Origin: Pseudoalteromonas espejiana DSM 9414 | GTDB lineage: Bacteria; Pseudomonadota; Gammaproteobacteria; Enterobacterales; Alteromonadaceae | DNA: 64,000 bases | Assembly (NCBI RefSeq): GCF_002221525.1 | Contig: NZ_CP011028.1 | Location: forward strand, 631,001-695,000 | Direction of reading: 5' to 3' | Shown: piece after piece, positions 25,846 through 33,156 of the stretch | How positions within the stretch are numbered: position 1 is the first letter of the stretch | Layout: every line of letters begins with the position of its first letter | Notes under the pieces: generated by a model | Told to the model about the DNA's origin: nothing | Database searches by the model: none | The model's input: only the letters and a program-made list of their open reading frames with translations | Position numbers and translations under genes: made by a program

Positions 25846-26559
25846 TTGTTAGCTGTTATACGTATTTTAATTATTGTGCTGTTTATATTATTAAGCTGCT
25901 TGTTTGGTTTGTTGTTGTCAATTGTAAGGCCATTTCATCCAAATAATGTGCACGTGATTGCCGGTTGGTTTGGGTCGATGGCTAAAATGCTAGGCGTAAA
26001 GCTGGTATTAAAACGCCACCCTGATGCAGAAAATATTGGCCCTGCGGTATATATATCAAATCATCAAAATAGCTATGACTTATTTACCGTACCAGCCATG
26101 GTGCCTAAAAACTGCGTAAGTTTAGGCAAAAAAAGCTTAAAGTGGATCCCATTTTTTGGTCAGCTTTATTGGTTGTCGGGAAATATATTAATAGATAGAG
26201 CAAATCGCTCTAAAGCAGCAGGGACTATTTCAAGAGCGGCTGAAAAAATTAAACAAAATGGTTTATCTGTTTGGGTTTTTCCTGAAGGCACTCGCAGCTA
26301 TGGTCGTGGTTTACTGCCTTTTAAAACTGGCGCATTTCATACTGCTTTAAGTGCAGATGTACCCATAGTTCCGGTATGTATGAGCACAACAGATAAAACT
26401 ATTAAGCTAAACCGCTGGGATAATGGTACAATTTACATCGAAATGTTAGCGCCTATATCACTTGATAAAAAAGTTGGCGCCCGCGAACAGGCTGCCCAAG
26501 TGCATAGTATTATGGCTGCTAAAATAACTGAATTAGATGCTCAAGTGAGAGATAAATAA
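25846..26559 (+). CDS. plsC: 1-acyl-sn-glycerol-3-phosphate acyltransferase
   Basis: The start is a TTG at 25846 with GGAGA 6 bp upstream. No ATG suits the N-terminal membrane segment LAVIRILIIVLFILL better. The 237-residue product has the acyltransferase motifs NHQNSYD (HX4D), GNILIDRANR, FPEGTRS and VPIVPVC. PlsC makes phosphatidic acid from lysophosphatidate and acyl-ACP or acyl-CoA at the inner membrane. The stop shares one base with the rraB start (TAATG). Confidence 0.94.
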   Translation: MLAVIRILIIVLFILLSCLFGLLLSIVRPFHPNNVHVIAGWFGSMAKMLGVKLVLKRHPDAENIGPAVYISNHQNSYDLFTVPAMVPKNCVSLGKKSLKWIPFFGQLYWLSGNILIDRANRSKAAGTISRAAEKIKQNGLSVWVFPEGTRSYGRGLLPFKTGAFHTALSADVPIVPVCMSTTDKTIKLNRWDNGTIYIEMLAPISLDKKVGAREQAAQVHSIMAAKITELDAQVRDK

Positions 26560-26894
26560 TGGAAAACTGGCGTGAAATAAGTGAAGACATCGTAAGTTCA
26601 CTACTTGAAGATGGTTCTGATCCTGAAATACTTTACGAAGTAGAGCACCATTTTGTATGTGAAGACTTTAGCAAATTAGAGCAAGCTGCTTTAGCTGCTT
26701 TTAAATTAGGCTACGATGTTGAAGAACCTGCTGAACTTGAGCTTGAAGACGGCAGTAAAATTTGGAGCTTTGACATAGTAGTTGAAGCCGAGCTAGACGT
26801 TGAAGTAATAATGGAAGACGTTGATAAACTAGCAGCGCTTGCTGTTGAGTGTGACGTTGAATACGACGGTTGGGGTACTTACTTTCAAGAGTAA
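26559..26894 (+). CDS. rraB: Regulator of ribonuclease E activity B
   Basis: The 111-residue, very acidic product resembles RraB: WREISEDIVSSLLEDGSDPE, YEVEHHFVCEDF, WSFDIVVEAELDV and the closing EYDGWGTYF. RraB binds RNase E and remodels degradosome activity. It starts in a TAATG overlap with plsC, so the two should be translated together. A terminator follows. Confidence 0.93.
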   Translation: MENWREISEDIVSSLLEDGSDPEILYEVEHHFVCEDFSKLEQAALAAFKLGYDVEEPAELELEDGSKIWSFDIVVEAELDVEVIMEDVDKLAALAVECDVEYDGWGTYFQE

Positions 26895-26917
26895 TTTAAC
26901 CAATTAGTTTTAAGAGG

Positions 26918-26946
26918 GCGAGCATTGTAAAGTGCTCGCTTTTTTT
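26918..26946 (+). terminator. Intrinsic terminator after rraB
   Basis: GCGAGCA and TGCTCGC arms around a short loop, followed by seven Ts. Confidence 0.85.
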
Positions 26947-27039
26947 ATGCCTATAAGTCCCATTTGTTACGTCACTTTTAATATTTACTCTCAGTTTTAC
27001 CGTTTTCGCATGCCTCACATTAAGCTATATACCACCTTT

Positions 27040-27054
27040 ATTGGTATTACCAAT
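27040..27054. promoter_or_regulatory. Operator-like palindrome ATTGGTATTACCAAT
   Basis: A 15-bp perfect inverted repeat around a central T, distal copy. The TTGGT/ACCAA half sites resemble those of GntR-family (FadR-subfamily) regulators, some of which control alginate use in marine bacteria. The assignment is inferred; the palindrome is visible. Confidence 0.55.
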
Positions 27055-27317
27055 TAAATTTATGTTATTGCCAATTTTATTTTGATATAAAAATAATAGT
27101 TAAAAAAAGCAGCGTGTTCATTTTTTATTAAGCTTAATTGTTTTTATTGGTAAGTGAGGTTTTTATTTTGCTACTACTTATTTCTTAAATTTAAAAATAA
27201 TTAATTTTTATTCTTTTTGTGTACCTATTAAGTAACGTGATGATTTTAATATTTAAATAAGCATATAGAAATAAATAATTTAGTAAAACCAATACTTAAT
27301 TGCTATTAACTAGCTTG

Positions 27318-27345
27318 TTGACATATTGGTAACAAAAAATATAGC
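27318..27345 (+). promoter_or_regulatory. Candidate sigma-70 promoter for the alginate lyase gene
   Basis: TTGACA at 27318-27323 is a perfect -35 element; TATAGC at 27340-27345 matches four of six -10 positions with a 16-bp spacer. The proximal palindrome at 27373 would lie about 20 bp into the transcript. Confidence 0.4.
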
Positions 27346-27372
27346 CTTTGTATCGCCATCTGGCACAAGCTT

Positions 27373-27385
27373 TTGGTAATACCAA
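27373..27385. promoter_or_regulatory. Operator-like palindrome TTGGTAATACCAA
   Basis: A 13-bp perfect inverted repeat around a central A, proximal copy. It is identical in both arms to the one at 27041-27053, 332 bp away, and is followed by another TTGGT half site at 27389. Confidence 0.55.
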
Positions 27386-27479
27386 TTATTGGTTTTATAT
27401 TTGTTTTTGTAACCAGTTATTTTATTGCCAAAATATTCATACACAAATCAGAAGCCTGATTGAATGGTGTGATCTAAGT

Positions 27480-27508
27480 TTTAGTGAGTGTCACTAAACT
27501 ACGTAGTT
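27480..27508. promoter_or_regulatory. Two adjacent palindromes in the alginate lyase leader
   Basis: TTTAGTGA-GTG-TCACTAAA (27480-27498) is directly followed, with a 2-bp overlap, by AACTACGTAGTT (27497-27508), ending about 40 bp before the start codon. They could be an operator or a leader hairpin. Confidence 0.35.
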
Positions 27509-27546
27509 AGGTTATTTTTATATTCAGGTTTAAAGGAATAAAGATA

Positions 27547-28725
27547 ATGATTAACCATAAAAAATTATTAATTTGTACAGCTCTTACTGCAAGTTCTGCG
27601 TTATCGCATGCCGCAACGATTAACAATGCGGGTTTTGAAAGTGGCTTTAGTGAGTGGAATGAAACAGAGCCCGCAGCAATATCTTCAGATGCGTACAGTG
27701 GTTCAAAATCGCTAAAAATTCAGGGTAGCCCTGCTCGCGTTTATCAAGTTGTGGATATTCAACCCAACACTGAATATACATTAAGCGCTTATGTACGTGG
27801 AAAAGGGCAAATTGGTGTTAACGATTTAAACGGTTTATTTAAAAATAAAACCTTTGATGTTTCTTCATGGACCAAAGTAACTAAAACTTTTACATCAGCA
27901 AACACCAATTCATTACAAGTATTTGCTAAGCACTACAACAGCTCTAGCGACGTTCGCTTTGATAGCTTTTCGTTGGTTCAAGGCAGTGGTAGCGACAATG
28001 GTGGCTCAGATGGTGGTACTGATAACTCAGGTGGTGGCTCAAATATTCCAAGTAGTATTGCCAGTGGCAGTATATTCGATTTAGAAGGGGATAACCCAAA
28101 CCCATTAGTTAACAATAGTACGTTAGTATTTGTACCTTTAGAGGCGCAGCACATTACACCTAACGGGAATGGCTGGCGTCATGAGTATAAAGTAAAAGAA
28201 AGCTTACGTGTTGCTATGACACAGTCTTATGAGGTATTTGAAGCAACGGTAAAAGTTGAAATGTCTGATGGCGGTAAAACAATTATTTCACAGCATCACG
28301 CCAGCGATACCGGTACAATTTCTAAAGTGTATGTTTCTGATACCGATGAGTCAGGCTTTAACGACAGCGTAGCAGGTAATGGTATTTTTGATGTGTACGT
28401 TCGTTTGCGTAATACCAGCGGTAACGAAGAAAAGTATGCGTTAGGCACCATTACAAGCGGTGAGTCTTTTAATCTGCGAGTCGTAAATAATTACGGTGAT
28501 GTAGATGTAAGTGCGCTAGGTAATTCGTTTGGAATCCCTGTAGAGGATGATTCTGAATCTTACTTTAAGTTTGGTAACTACTTACAATCTCAAGATCCGA
28601 ATACACTCGATAAATGTGGTGAACCAGGTAACTCTAATTCATTTAAAAATTGCTTTGAAGATTTAGGGATTACTCAATCTAAAGTAACGATGACCAATGT
28701 GAGTTATACCCGTCAAACAAACTAA
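27547..28725 (+). CDS. Secreted modular alginate lyase (PL18/PL7-like) with N-terminal carbohydrate-binding module
   Basis: The 392-residue product has a signal peptide (to about Ala22), a jelly-roll binding module (about 24-145, NAGFESGFSEWNET... SLKIQGSPARVYQVV, CBM16/CBM4_9-like), a Gly/Ser/Asp linker (about 146-166) and a C-terminal domain. The C-terminal domain has motifs resembling the alginate lyase jelly roll: RHEYKV, IISQHHAS (in the place of the QIH motif) and YFKFGNYLQSQD (compare YFKAGxYxQ). Layout and motifs recall Pseudoalteromonas PL18 enzymes, which cleave alginate endolytically outside the cell. The gene stands alone, with no other alginate genes nearby. The polysaccharide lyase family call is from memory; another jelly-roll lyase family is possible. 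Confidence 0.75.
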   Translation: MINHKKLLICTALTASSALSHAATINNAGFESGFSEWNETEPAAISSDAYSGSKSLKIQGSPARVYQVVDIQPNTEYTLSAYVRGKGQIGVNDLNGLFKNKTFDVSSWTKVTKTFTSANTNSLQVFAKHYNSSSDVRFDSFSLVQGSGSDNGGSDGGTDNSGGGSNIPSSIASGSIFDLEGDNPNPLVNNSTLVFVPLEAQHITPNGNGWRHEYKVKESLRVAMTQSYEVFEATVKVEMSDGGKTIISQHHASDTGTISKVYVSDTDESGFNDSVAGNGIFDVYVRLRNTSGNEEKYALGTITSGESFNLRVVNNYGDVDVSALGNSFGIPVEDDSESYFKFGNYLQSQDPNTLDKCGEPGNSNSFKNCFEDLGITQSKVTMTNVSYTRQTN

Positions 28726-28739
28726 GTAGTTATTAATTT

Positions 28740-28763
28740 ATGGCCACTCAATTGAGTGGCCAT
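28740..28763. terminator. 24-bp perfect palindrome between alginate lyase and zntB
   Basis: ATGGCCACTCAA pairs perfectly with TTGAGTGGCCAT. It sits between two convergent genes and is probably a shared terminator, although neither side has a strong T tract. Confidence 0.6.
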
Positions 28764-28780
28764 ATTAAAGTAGCGTTAAT

Positions 28781-29752
28781 TTACAACCACTTTTTGTTTT
28801 TAAAATACACGCCAATACCACCTGTAAGTACAATTAAAAATATAACAAATGCACTAAATGCATAGGGGTTTTCGGTACCCGGTATACCGCCAACGTTTAC
28901 ACCTAAAAGACCTGTTAAAAAGCCTAACGGTAAAAATAATGCAGCCACAACCGACATTACATACATGCGTTGGTTTAATTGTTCAGACACTTGGTTAGTA
29001 ATGGTTTGTTGAATAATTTGCGCGCGCTCTATTGCGCTATCTAGCTCTTCTAAATAACGAATAAGTAAATTTGTGGTTTCGTTTAACTTTGCTTTATCGT
29101 CATCTAAAAGCCACAGGTATTGGTTATTAACCATTAAAGTGAGTGCTTCTTTTTGCGGTTTTAAATAGCGCTTTAAAGCAATAGTCTGGCGCCGAAGCTG
29201 CGATAAACCTTGGTTATCAAATTTTTTACTTGGTTCGTCAATTTCTTCTTCAAATTCATCGAGCGTTTCATCAAGTGAATCAATCACTGTTTGCATACGT
29301 GATGTCAGCTTTTGTGTAATTGAGCACACTAATTCTGAAATTGAACTAGGGCCTTTATTCGCATTAAGCTCTGCTAATATATCTTGAATTGATAACAACC
29401 GGCGCTTTCGGGTTGTTATAACCACTGACTCACTAATGAATAGGCGAATAGATACCATGTCTTCAGGGCTTTGCGCAGGGTTTAAATTTACGCCACGTAA
29501 AAACAACATATGCCCATTGGTGGTGGGCGTTAAACGAGGGCGGGTTTCATCAGCTATTAACGAATCAAGCTCAAAGTCGGTTAAGTGAGATTGCGCCTTT
29601 AACCACTGTACCGCCTCTGTTTGGCTGTAATCCATGTGTATCCACAGTTTACCTTGGCTAGGTTGCCAGTTATTTAAATCGCGGGTGTTTTCAATTGCGC
29701 GTGCGCCGCCTTTTTCATCAAGCACCAATGCGTGTAGTAAACCATTAATCAT
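28781..29752 (-). CDS. zntB: ZntB/CorA-family metal transporter
   Basis: The 323-residue product has a large soluble N-terminal domain (LWIHMDYSQTEAVQWL, ADETRPRLT), a long coiled helix region, and two C-terminal membrane helices. The GVN motif (LLGVNVGGIPGTE) sits in the loop after the first helix and a positively charged tail closes the protein. These are the marks of the 2-TM GxN family; the ZntB subgroup moves Zn2+ and related cations. The direction of transport has been debated (zinc efflux versus proton-coupled uptake). It stands alone on the minus strand. Confidence 0.87.
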   Translation of the reverse strand: MINGLLHALVLDEKGGARAIENTRDLNNWQPSQGKLWIHMDYSQTEAVQWLKAQSHLTDFELDSLIADETRPRLTPTTNGHMLFLRGVNLNPAQSPEDMVSIRLFISESVVITTRKRRLLSIQDILAELNANKGPSSISELVCSITQKLTSRMQTVIDSLDETLDEFEEEIDEPSKKFDNQGLSQLRRQTIALKRYLKPQKEALTLMVNNQYLWLLDDDKAKLNETTNLLIRYLEELDSAIERAQIIQQTITNQVSEQLNQRMYVMSVVAALFLPLGFLTGLLGVNVGGIPGTENPYAFSAFVIFLIVLTGGIGVYFKNKKWL

Positions 29753-30039
29753 CTTTAAACTCTTATAATAGTGTATTTCTAATACAGTTAACTATAGTGT
29801 ATCTACTTAGCTGCTTACAAACTTACCTTTATTTTTAATAAGTTAAGTTTATTTTACAAAATATACGCAGAGTATTTATGTGCAATAAAGCAGCTATAGC
29901 CTGTAATCAGCAAGGGGCGCATTGTGTGAATAGTTCCCATAAAAGATCAATTTAATTTTCTCATCGACTAGATAAATTTATTTCGTTGGTGTTTTTTCAC
30001 CCGTAGCGTATAAGTCACTTTTTTATTAAGGGCACATTT

Positions 30040-30468
30040 ATGACAGCAAAGATCACAGTTGGTTGGCGTGAGTGGTTAAGTTTACCCGAGCTTGGCATCG
30101 AGAAAATTAAAGCAAAAGTTGATACTGGCGCCCGCACTTCATGTATTCATGCAATTAACATTGAAGAGTACGAAGAGGGCGGTGAAAAGTGGGTAAAATT
30201 TATAGCCCAGCCTTTGCAAGACGATGAGCAAACACGCATTACTTGCAAAGCAAAGGTTAAAAAAATTAAGGCCGTAACCAGCTCTAGTGGGCAAAAAGAG
30301 TTACGGTACTTTATAGAAACAACATTGCATGCAGGGCAGCACAGCTGGCCAATAGAAGTCACTTTAACGAGTAGAGCAACAATGAAGTTTAGAATGTTAC
30401 TAGGGCGTACAGCCATGGAAAATCGTATAGTCGTTGATCCGGCTTTATCTCATTTATTAGATAGTTAA
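30040..30468 (+). CDS. RimB-like retropepsin-fold protease ('ATP-dependent zinc protease' family)
   Basis: The 142-residue product has the retropepsin-like active-site motif [12 protein letters not shown] at about residues 26-37 and a C-terminal [17 protein letters not shown] block. The family (PF05618) was first named an ATP-dependent zinc protease; relatives in Pseudomonas rimABK operons (RimB) act on RimK-modified proteins. It lies 10 bp before rimK, so trimming or processing of glutamylated RpsF is a reasonable inference. It is the first gene of the three-gene rim unit. Confidence 0.85.
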   Translation: MTAKITVGWREWLSLPELGIEKIKAKVDTGARTSCIHAINIEEYEEGGEKWVKFIAQPLQDDEQTRITCKAKVKKIKAVTSSSGQKELRYFIETTLHAGQHSWPIEVTLTSRATMKFRMLLGRTAMENRIVVDPALSHLLDS

Positions 30469-30478
30469 GGTTTTAACT

Positions 30479-31384
30479 ATGAAAATTGGTATTTTATCTC
30501 GCAACAGAAATTTATATTCAACTCGCCGCTTAATTGAAGCGGCAGAGGCACGCGGTCATGAAGTTAAAGTGATTGATGCGCTTCGTTGTTATATGAATAT
30601 AAACTCAGAGCAGCCAGAAATTCACTATCGCGGTGAAAACTTAAAAGAATTTGACGCTATTGTCCCGCGTATTGGTGCATCAGTTACATTTTATGGCTGT
30701 TCTGTTTTACGTCAGTTCGAAATGATGGGTGTTTACCCTGTTAACGAATCGGTGGCTATCTCTCGTTCGCGCGATAAATTACGTTCGCTTCAGTTACTTT
30801 CACGCAAGGGCGTAGGCATGCCGGTAACCGGTTTTGCAAGCAAACCCGATGATGTTAAAGACTTACTTGAAATGGTAGGCGGTGCACCTGTAGTTATTAA
30901 GCTACTTGAAGGCACACAAGGTATTGGTGTGGTACTTGCCGAAACGCGCAAAGCGGCTGAAAGTGTTATTGAAGCGTTTATGGGCTTAAAAGCCAATATT
31001 ATGGTTCAAGAATATATTAAAGAAGCTGGCGGTGCCGACATTCGCTGTTTTGTATTAGGCGATAAAGTAATAGCAGCCATGAAACGCCAAGCTCAGGAGG
31101 GGGAGTTCCGTTCAAACCTTCACCGTGGTGGTAGCGCTACACTTGTACGCATTACACCAGAGGAGCGTAAAACGGCTGTAGCTGCAGCAAAAGCAATGGG
31201 CTTAAATGTAGCGGGTGTTGACTTACTTCGCTCATCTCGTGGACCACTGGTAATGGAAGTTAACTCTTCACCAGGCCTTGAGGGTATTGAAGTAGCAACA
31301 GGTAAAGATATTGCGGGCATGGTAATCGACTTCATCGAAAAAAATGCTGCTATTAAAGGAACAGCAACTCGTGGCAAAGGTTAA
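30479..31384 (+). CDS. rimK: Ribosomal protein S6--L-glutamate ligase RimK
   Basis: The 301-residue product is at family length and carries ATP-grasp motifs: [67 protein letters not shown] and [12 protein letters not shown]. RimK adds glutamate residues to the C terminus of ribosomal protein S6 (RpsF). The upstream protease and the overlapping downstream desuccinylase-like gene form a conserved set with it. Confidence 0.95.
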   Translation: MKIGILSRNRNLYSTRRLIEAAEARGHEVKVIDALRCYMNINSEQPEIHYRGENLKEFDAIVPRIGASVTFYGCSVLRQFEMMGVYPVNESVAISRSRDKLRSLQLLSRKGVGMPVTGFASKPDDVKDLLEMVGGAPVVIKLLEGTQGIGVVLAETRKAAESVIEAFMGLKANIMVQEYIKEAGGADIRCFVLGDKVIAAMKRQAQEGEFRSNLHRGGSATLVRITPEERKTAVAAAKAMGLNVAGVDLLRSSRGPLVMEVNSSPGLEGIEVATGKDIAGMVIDFIEKNAAIKGTATRGKG

Positions 31385-32429
31385 AATTAACCGTCCTTTT
31401 ACCTTATTAGGTGAAAGCGTAGGCGTAGGTGAGCGTAAAACACTTGCCTTGGAGGCTGCAAAACTCTACACCCATTCACCGCTTAATATTCCTATTGAGG
31501 TGGTTAATGGTGTGATGGAAGGCCCTGTACTTATGGTATGTGCAGCTATTCATGGTGATGAGCTAAATGGTGTAGAAGTTGTACGTCAGCTGCTCTCTAA
31601 AATAGATGCAAGCCAACTGCGCGGAACCATCATTGCGGTGCCTATTGTTAATGTGTTTGGCTTTATTCATAAATCGCGGTATTTACCCGATAGACGTGAT
31701 ATGAACCGTAGTTTTCCGGGCTCTGAGCGCGGATCGCTAGCTGGGCGTATGGCACATATGTTTTTTAATCAGGTGGCGGTACATTGTACTCACATTATTG
31801 ATTTACATACCGGTGCCATTCATCGTACTAACTTACCGCAAATACGCGCCAATTTAGAAGATGAAGCAACAGCGGATATGGCTAAAGCATTTGGCACACC
31901 AGCGGTAATAAACGCATCCCTGCGTAATGGCTCGCTAAGAAGTGAAGCCGCTAACTTAGGTATACCGGTTATTACTTACGAAGCCGGTGAAGCACTTCGC
32001 TTTGATCCTATTGCTATTGCAGCAGGTGTGCAGGGGGTGGATTATGTAATGCGTCATTTAAAAATGATCCGTGGTAAACGTCCTAAAAAACTACCAGAAC
32101 CTATTATTGCAGGGTCTACAAGTTGGATACGTGCTGAGGTAGATGGCATTGTGCGCGCACAAGTATCGCTTGGTGAGCATGTAGAAAAAGGCCAAGTGCT
32201 GGCATATATAAGTAGCCCTTTAGGGGATTCTGAGCTTGAGCTTTTAGCGCCTAAAGGCGGTATTGTAATTGGTCAGCAAACTATGCCATTAGTAAACGAA
32301 GGAGATGCAGTATTCCACCTCGCTTACTTTGCAAATGACAATAGCTTAGTAGAGCAGCAACTAGAGCATTTTATTGACGAAATAAATGATTTAGATGAAG
32401 AGCTTAAAACAGCTGAGCTAAATAACTAG
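31371..32429 (+). CDS. Succinylglutamate desuccinylase/aspartoacylase-like zinc hydrolase
   Basis: The preferred start is the GTG at 31371 with AAAGGA 10 bp upstream; an in-frame ATG at 31344 is the alternative. Both overlap the end of rimK. The product (352 residues) shows the M14-like zinc motif [28 protein letters not shown] and the catalytic glutamate in [11 protein letters not shown], followed by a lipoyl-like C-terminal domain ([16 protein letters not shown]). AstE/AspA family enzymes remove acyl groups from amino acids. Here, next to rimK, an activity on glutamyl tails is conceivable but unproven. Confidence 0.85.
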   Translation: MAKVKINRPFTLLGESVGVGERKTLALEAAKLYTHSPLNIPIEVVNGVMEGPVLMVCAAIHGDELNGVEVVRQLLSKIDASQLRGTIIAVPIVNVFGFIHKSRYLPDRRDMNRSFPGSERGSLAGRMAHMFFNQVAVHCTHIIDLHTGAIHRTNLPQIRANLEDEATADMAKAFGTPAVINASLRNGSLRSEAANLGIPVITYEAGEALRFDPIAIAAGVQGVDYVMRHLKMIRGKRPKKLPEPIIAGSTSWIRAEVDGIVRAQVSLGEHVEKGQVLAYISSPLGDSELELLAPKGGIVIGQQTMPLVNEGDAVFHLAYFANDNSLVEQQLEHFIDEINDLDEELKTAELNN

Positions 32430-32455
32430 TCTTAATTGTGGTTAGTTAAGTATTA

Positions 32456-32495
32456 AAAAGCCGCAGTAGGTAATTTACCTACTGCGGCTTTTTTG
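32456..32495. terminator. Strong bidirectional terminator
   Basis: AAAAAGCCGCAGTAGGTAAA is mirrored by TTTACCTACTGCGGCTTTTT with almost no loop and T tracts on both strands. It separates the rim unit from the convergent MscS-like gene. Confidence 0.9.
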
Positions 32496-32513
32496 TGAAT
32501 ATGACTTTTTAAA

Positions 32514-33086
32514 CTATGTCTTTTTAGGGCCTATAATGCGCTTAATTGCCGGCGCTTTAGTAGGCTTAGGCTCTTTTTTTAATACCATTACAGGGCGAGT
32601 AACAAATAGGTTATTTGGGTATACAACTCTGTGCCCATCTACATGCTCAAGCACGACGTTCATTAAGCCTAGCTCAACAATACGTCCTTCTACATGGTTT
32701 GCACCATCAACAATACGTACCCAGTAGCCAACATGAAAATCGTTCTGAATAAACATTAATAAAAAGGCGGTAAGGTTACTTAGTAACGACCAAGCAGCAA
32801 ATAAAGCGACTCCTAACATAGCAAACAGCGATGAGCCTAAAACTAATAATCCGCGCAGTTCTATACCCCAAAATATCAATACTAAACACAGCACTACAAA
32901 CGCGAGTATTACTTTTAATAGCAGTTCAGCTCTAAATTTACGATGAACATCTACTTTGCCTTTAATGGCTTTTTCGAGCAGCTTTTTAGTTATTTTTAAT
33001 AAAAGAGGAAAAAGTAAAATGGCAATAAGGGTAACAATTAATTTATATTGCGTACCCATTAGCTCTAAAAGCGCAAACAATTCCAA
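32514..33086 (-). CDS. Short MscS-like membrane protein
   Basis: The 190-residue product has three to four membrane helices, then a pore-lining-like glycine/alanine helix (LGSSLFAMLGVALFAAWSLLSNLTAFLLM) split here as SLFAMLGVALFAAWS plus SNLTAFLLM, and the beta domain GYWVRIVDG...GRIVELGLMNVVLEHVDG with VVYPNNLF. This is the MscS family core without the large C-terminal alpha/beta vestibule. A basic tail (KKEPKPTKAPAIKRIIGPKKT, 21 residues shortened here to its start KKEPKPTKAP) closes it. It may not be a true tension-gated channel. The Omp85-like gene on the same strand lies 70 bp upstream. Confidence 0.8.
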   Translation of the reverse strand: MELFALLELMGTQYKLIVTLIAILLFPLLLKITKKLLEKAIKGKVDVHRKFRAELLLKVILAFVVLCLVLIFWGIELRGLLVLGSSLFAMLGVALFAAWSLLSNLTAFLLMFIQNDFHVGYWVRIVDGANHVEGRIVELGLMNVVLEHVDGHRVVYPNNLFVTRPVMVLKKEPKPTKAPAIKRIIGPKKT

Positions 33087-33118
33087 AGTGTGCTCCCATG
33101 CTATTTATAAGCGAGTTT

Positions 33119-33139
33119 AAAGCGCTAGTTTAGCGCTTT
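33119..33139 (-). terminator. Hairpin after the Omp85-like gene
   Basis: AAAGCGCTA-AAC-TAGCGCTTT on the minus strand is a perfect stem 18 bp past the stop, but without a clear T tract. Confidence 0.45.
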
Positions 33140-33156
33140 CGTATGTTACTCGCTAT

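Larger units (their letters stand above)
26947..27546 (+). promoter_or_regulatory. Long AT-rich control region of the alginate lyase gene
   Basis: About 600 bp with no open frame worth calling. It holds two perfect TTGGTANTACCAA palindromes, isolated TTGGT half sites (for example near 27147 and 27389), a promoter-like TTGACA (27318-27323) with TATAGC 16 bp later (27340-27345), and two adjacent palindromes close to the start codon. It is markedly richer in A and T than its surroundings. Confidence 0.6.

Noticed and set aside
27468..27495. A CRP site made from TGTGA and TCAC before the alginate lyase
   Set aside because: The half sites are too far apart for the TGTGA-N6-TCACA consensus; the TCAC belongs to a different palindrome.
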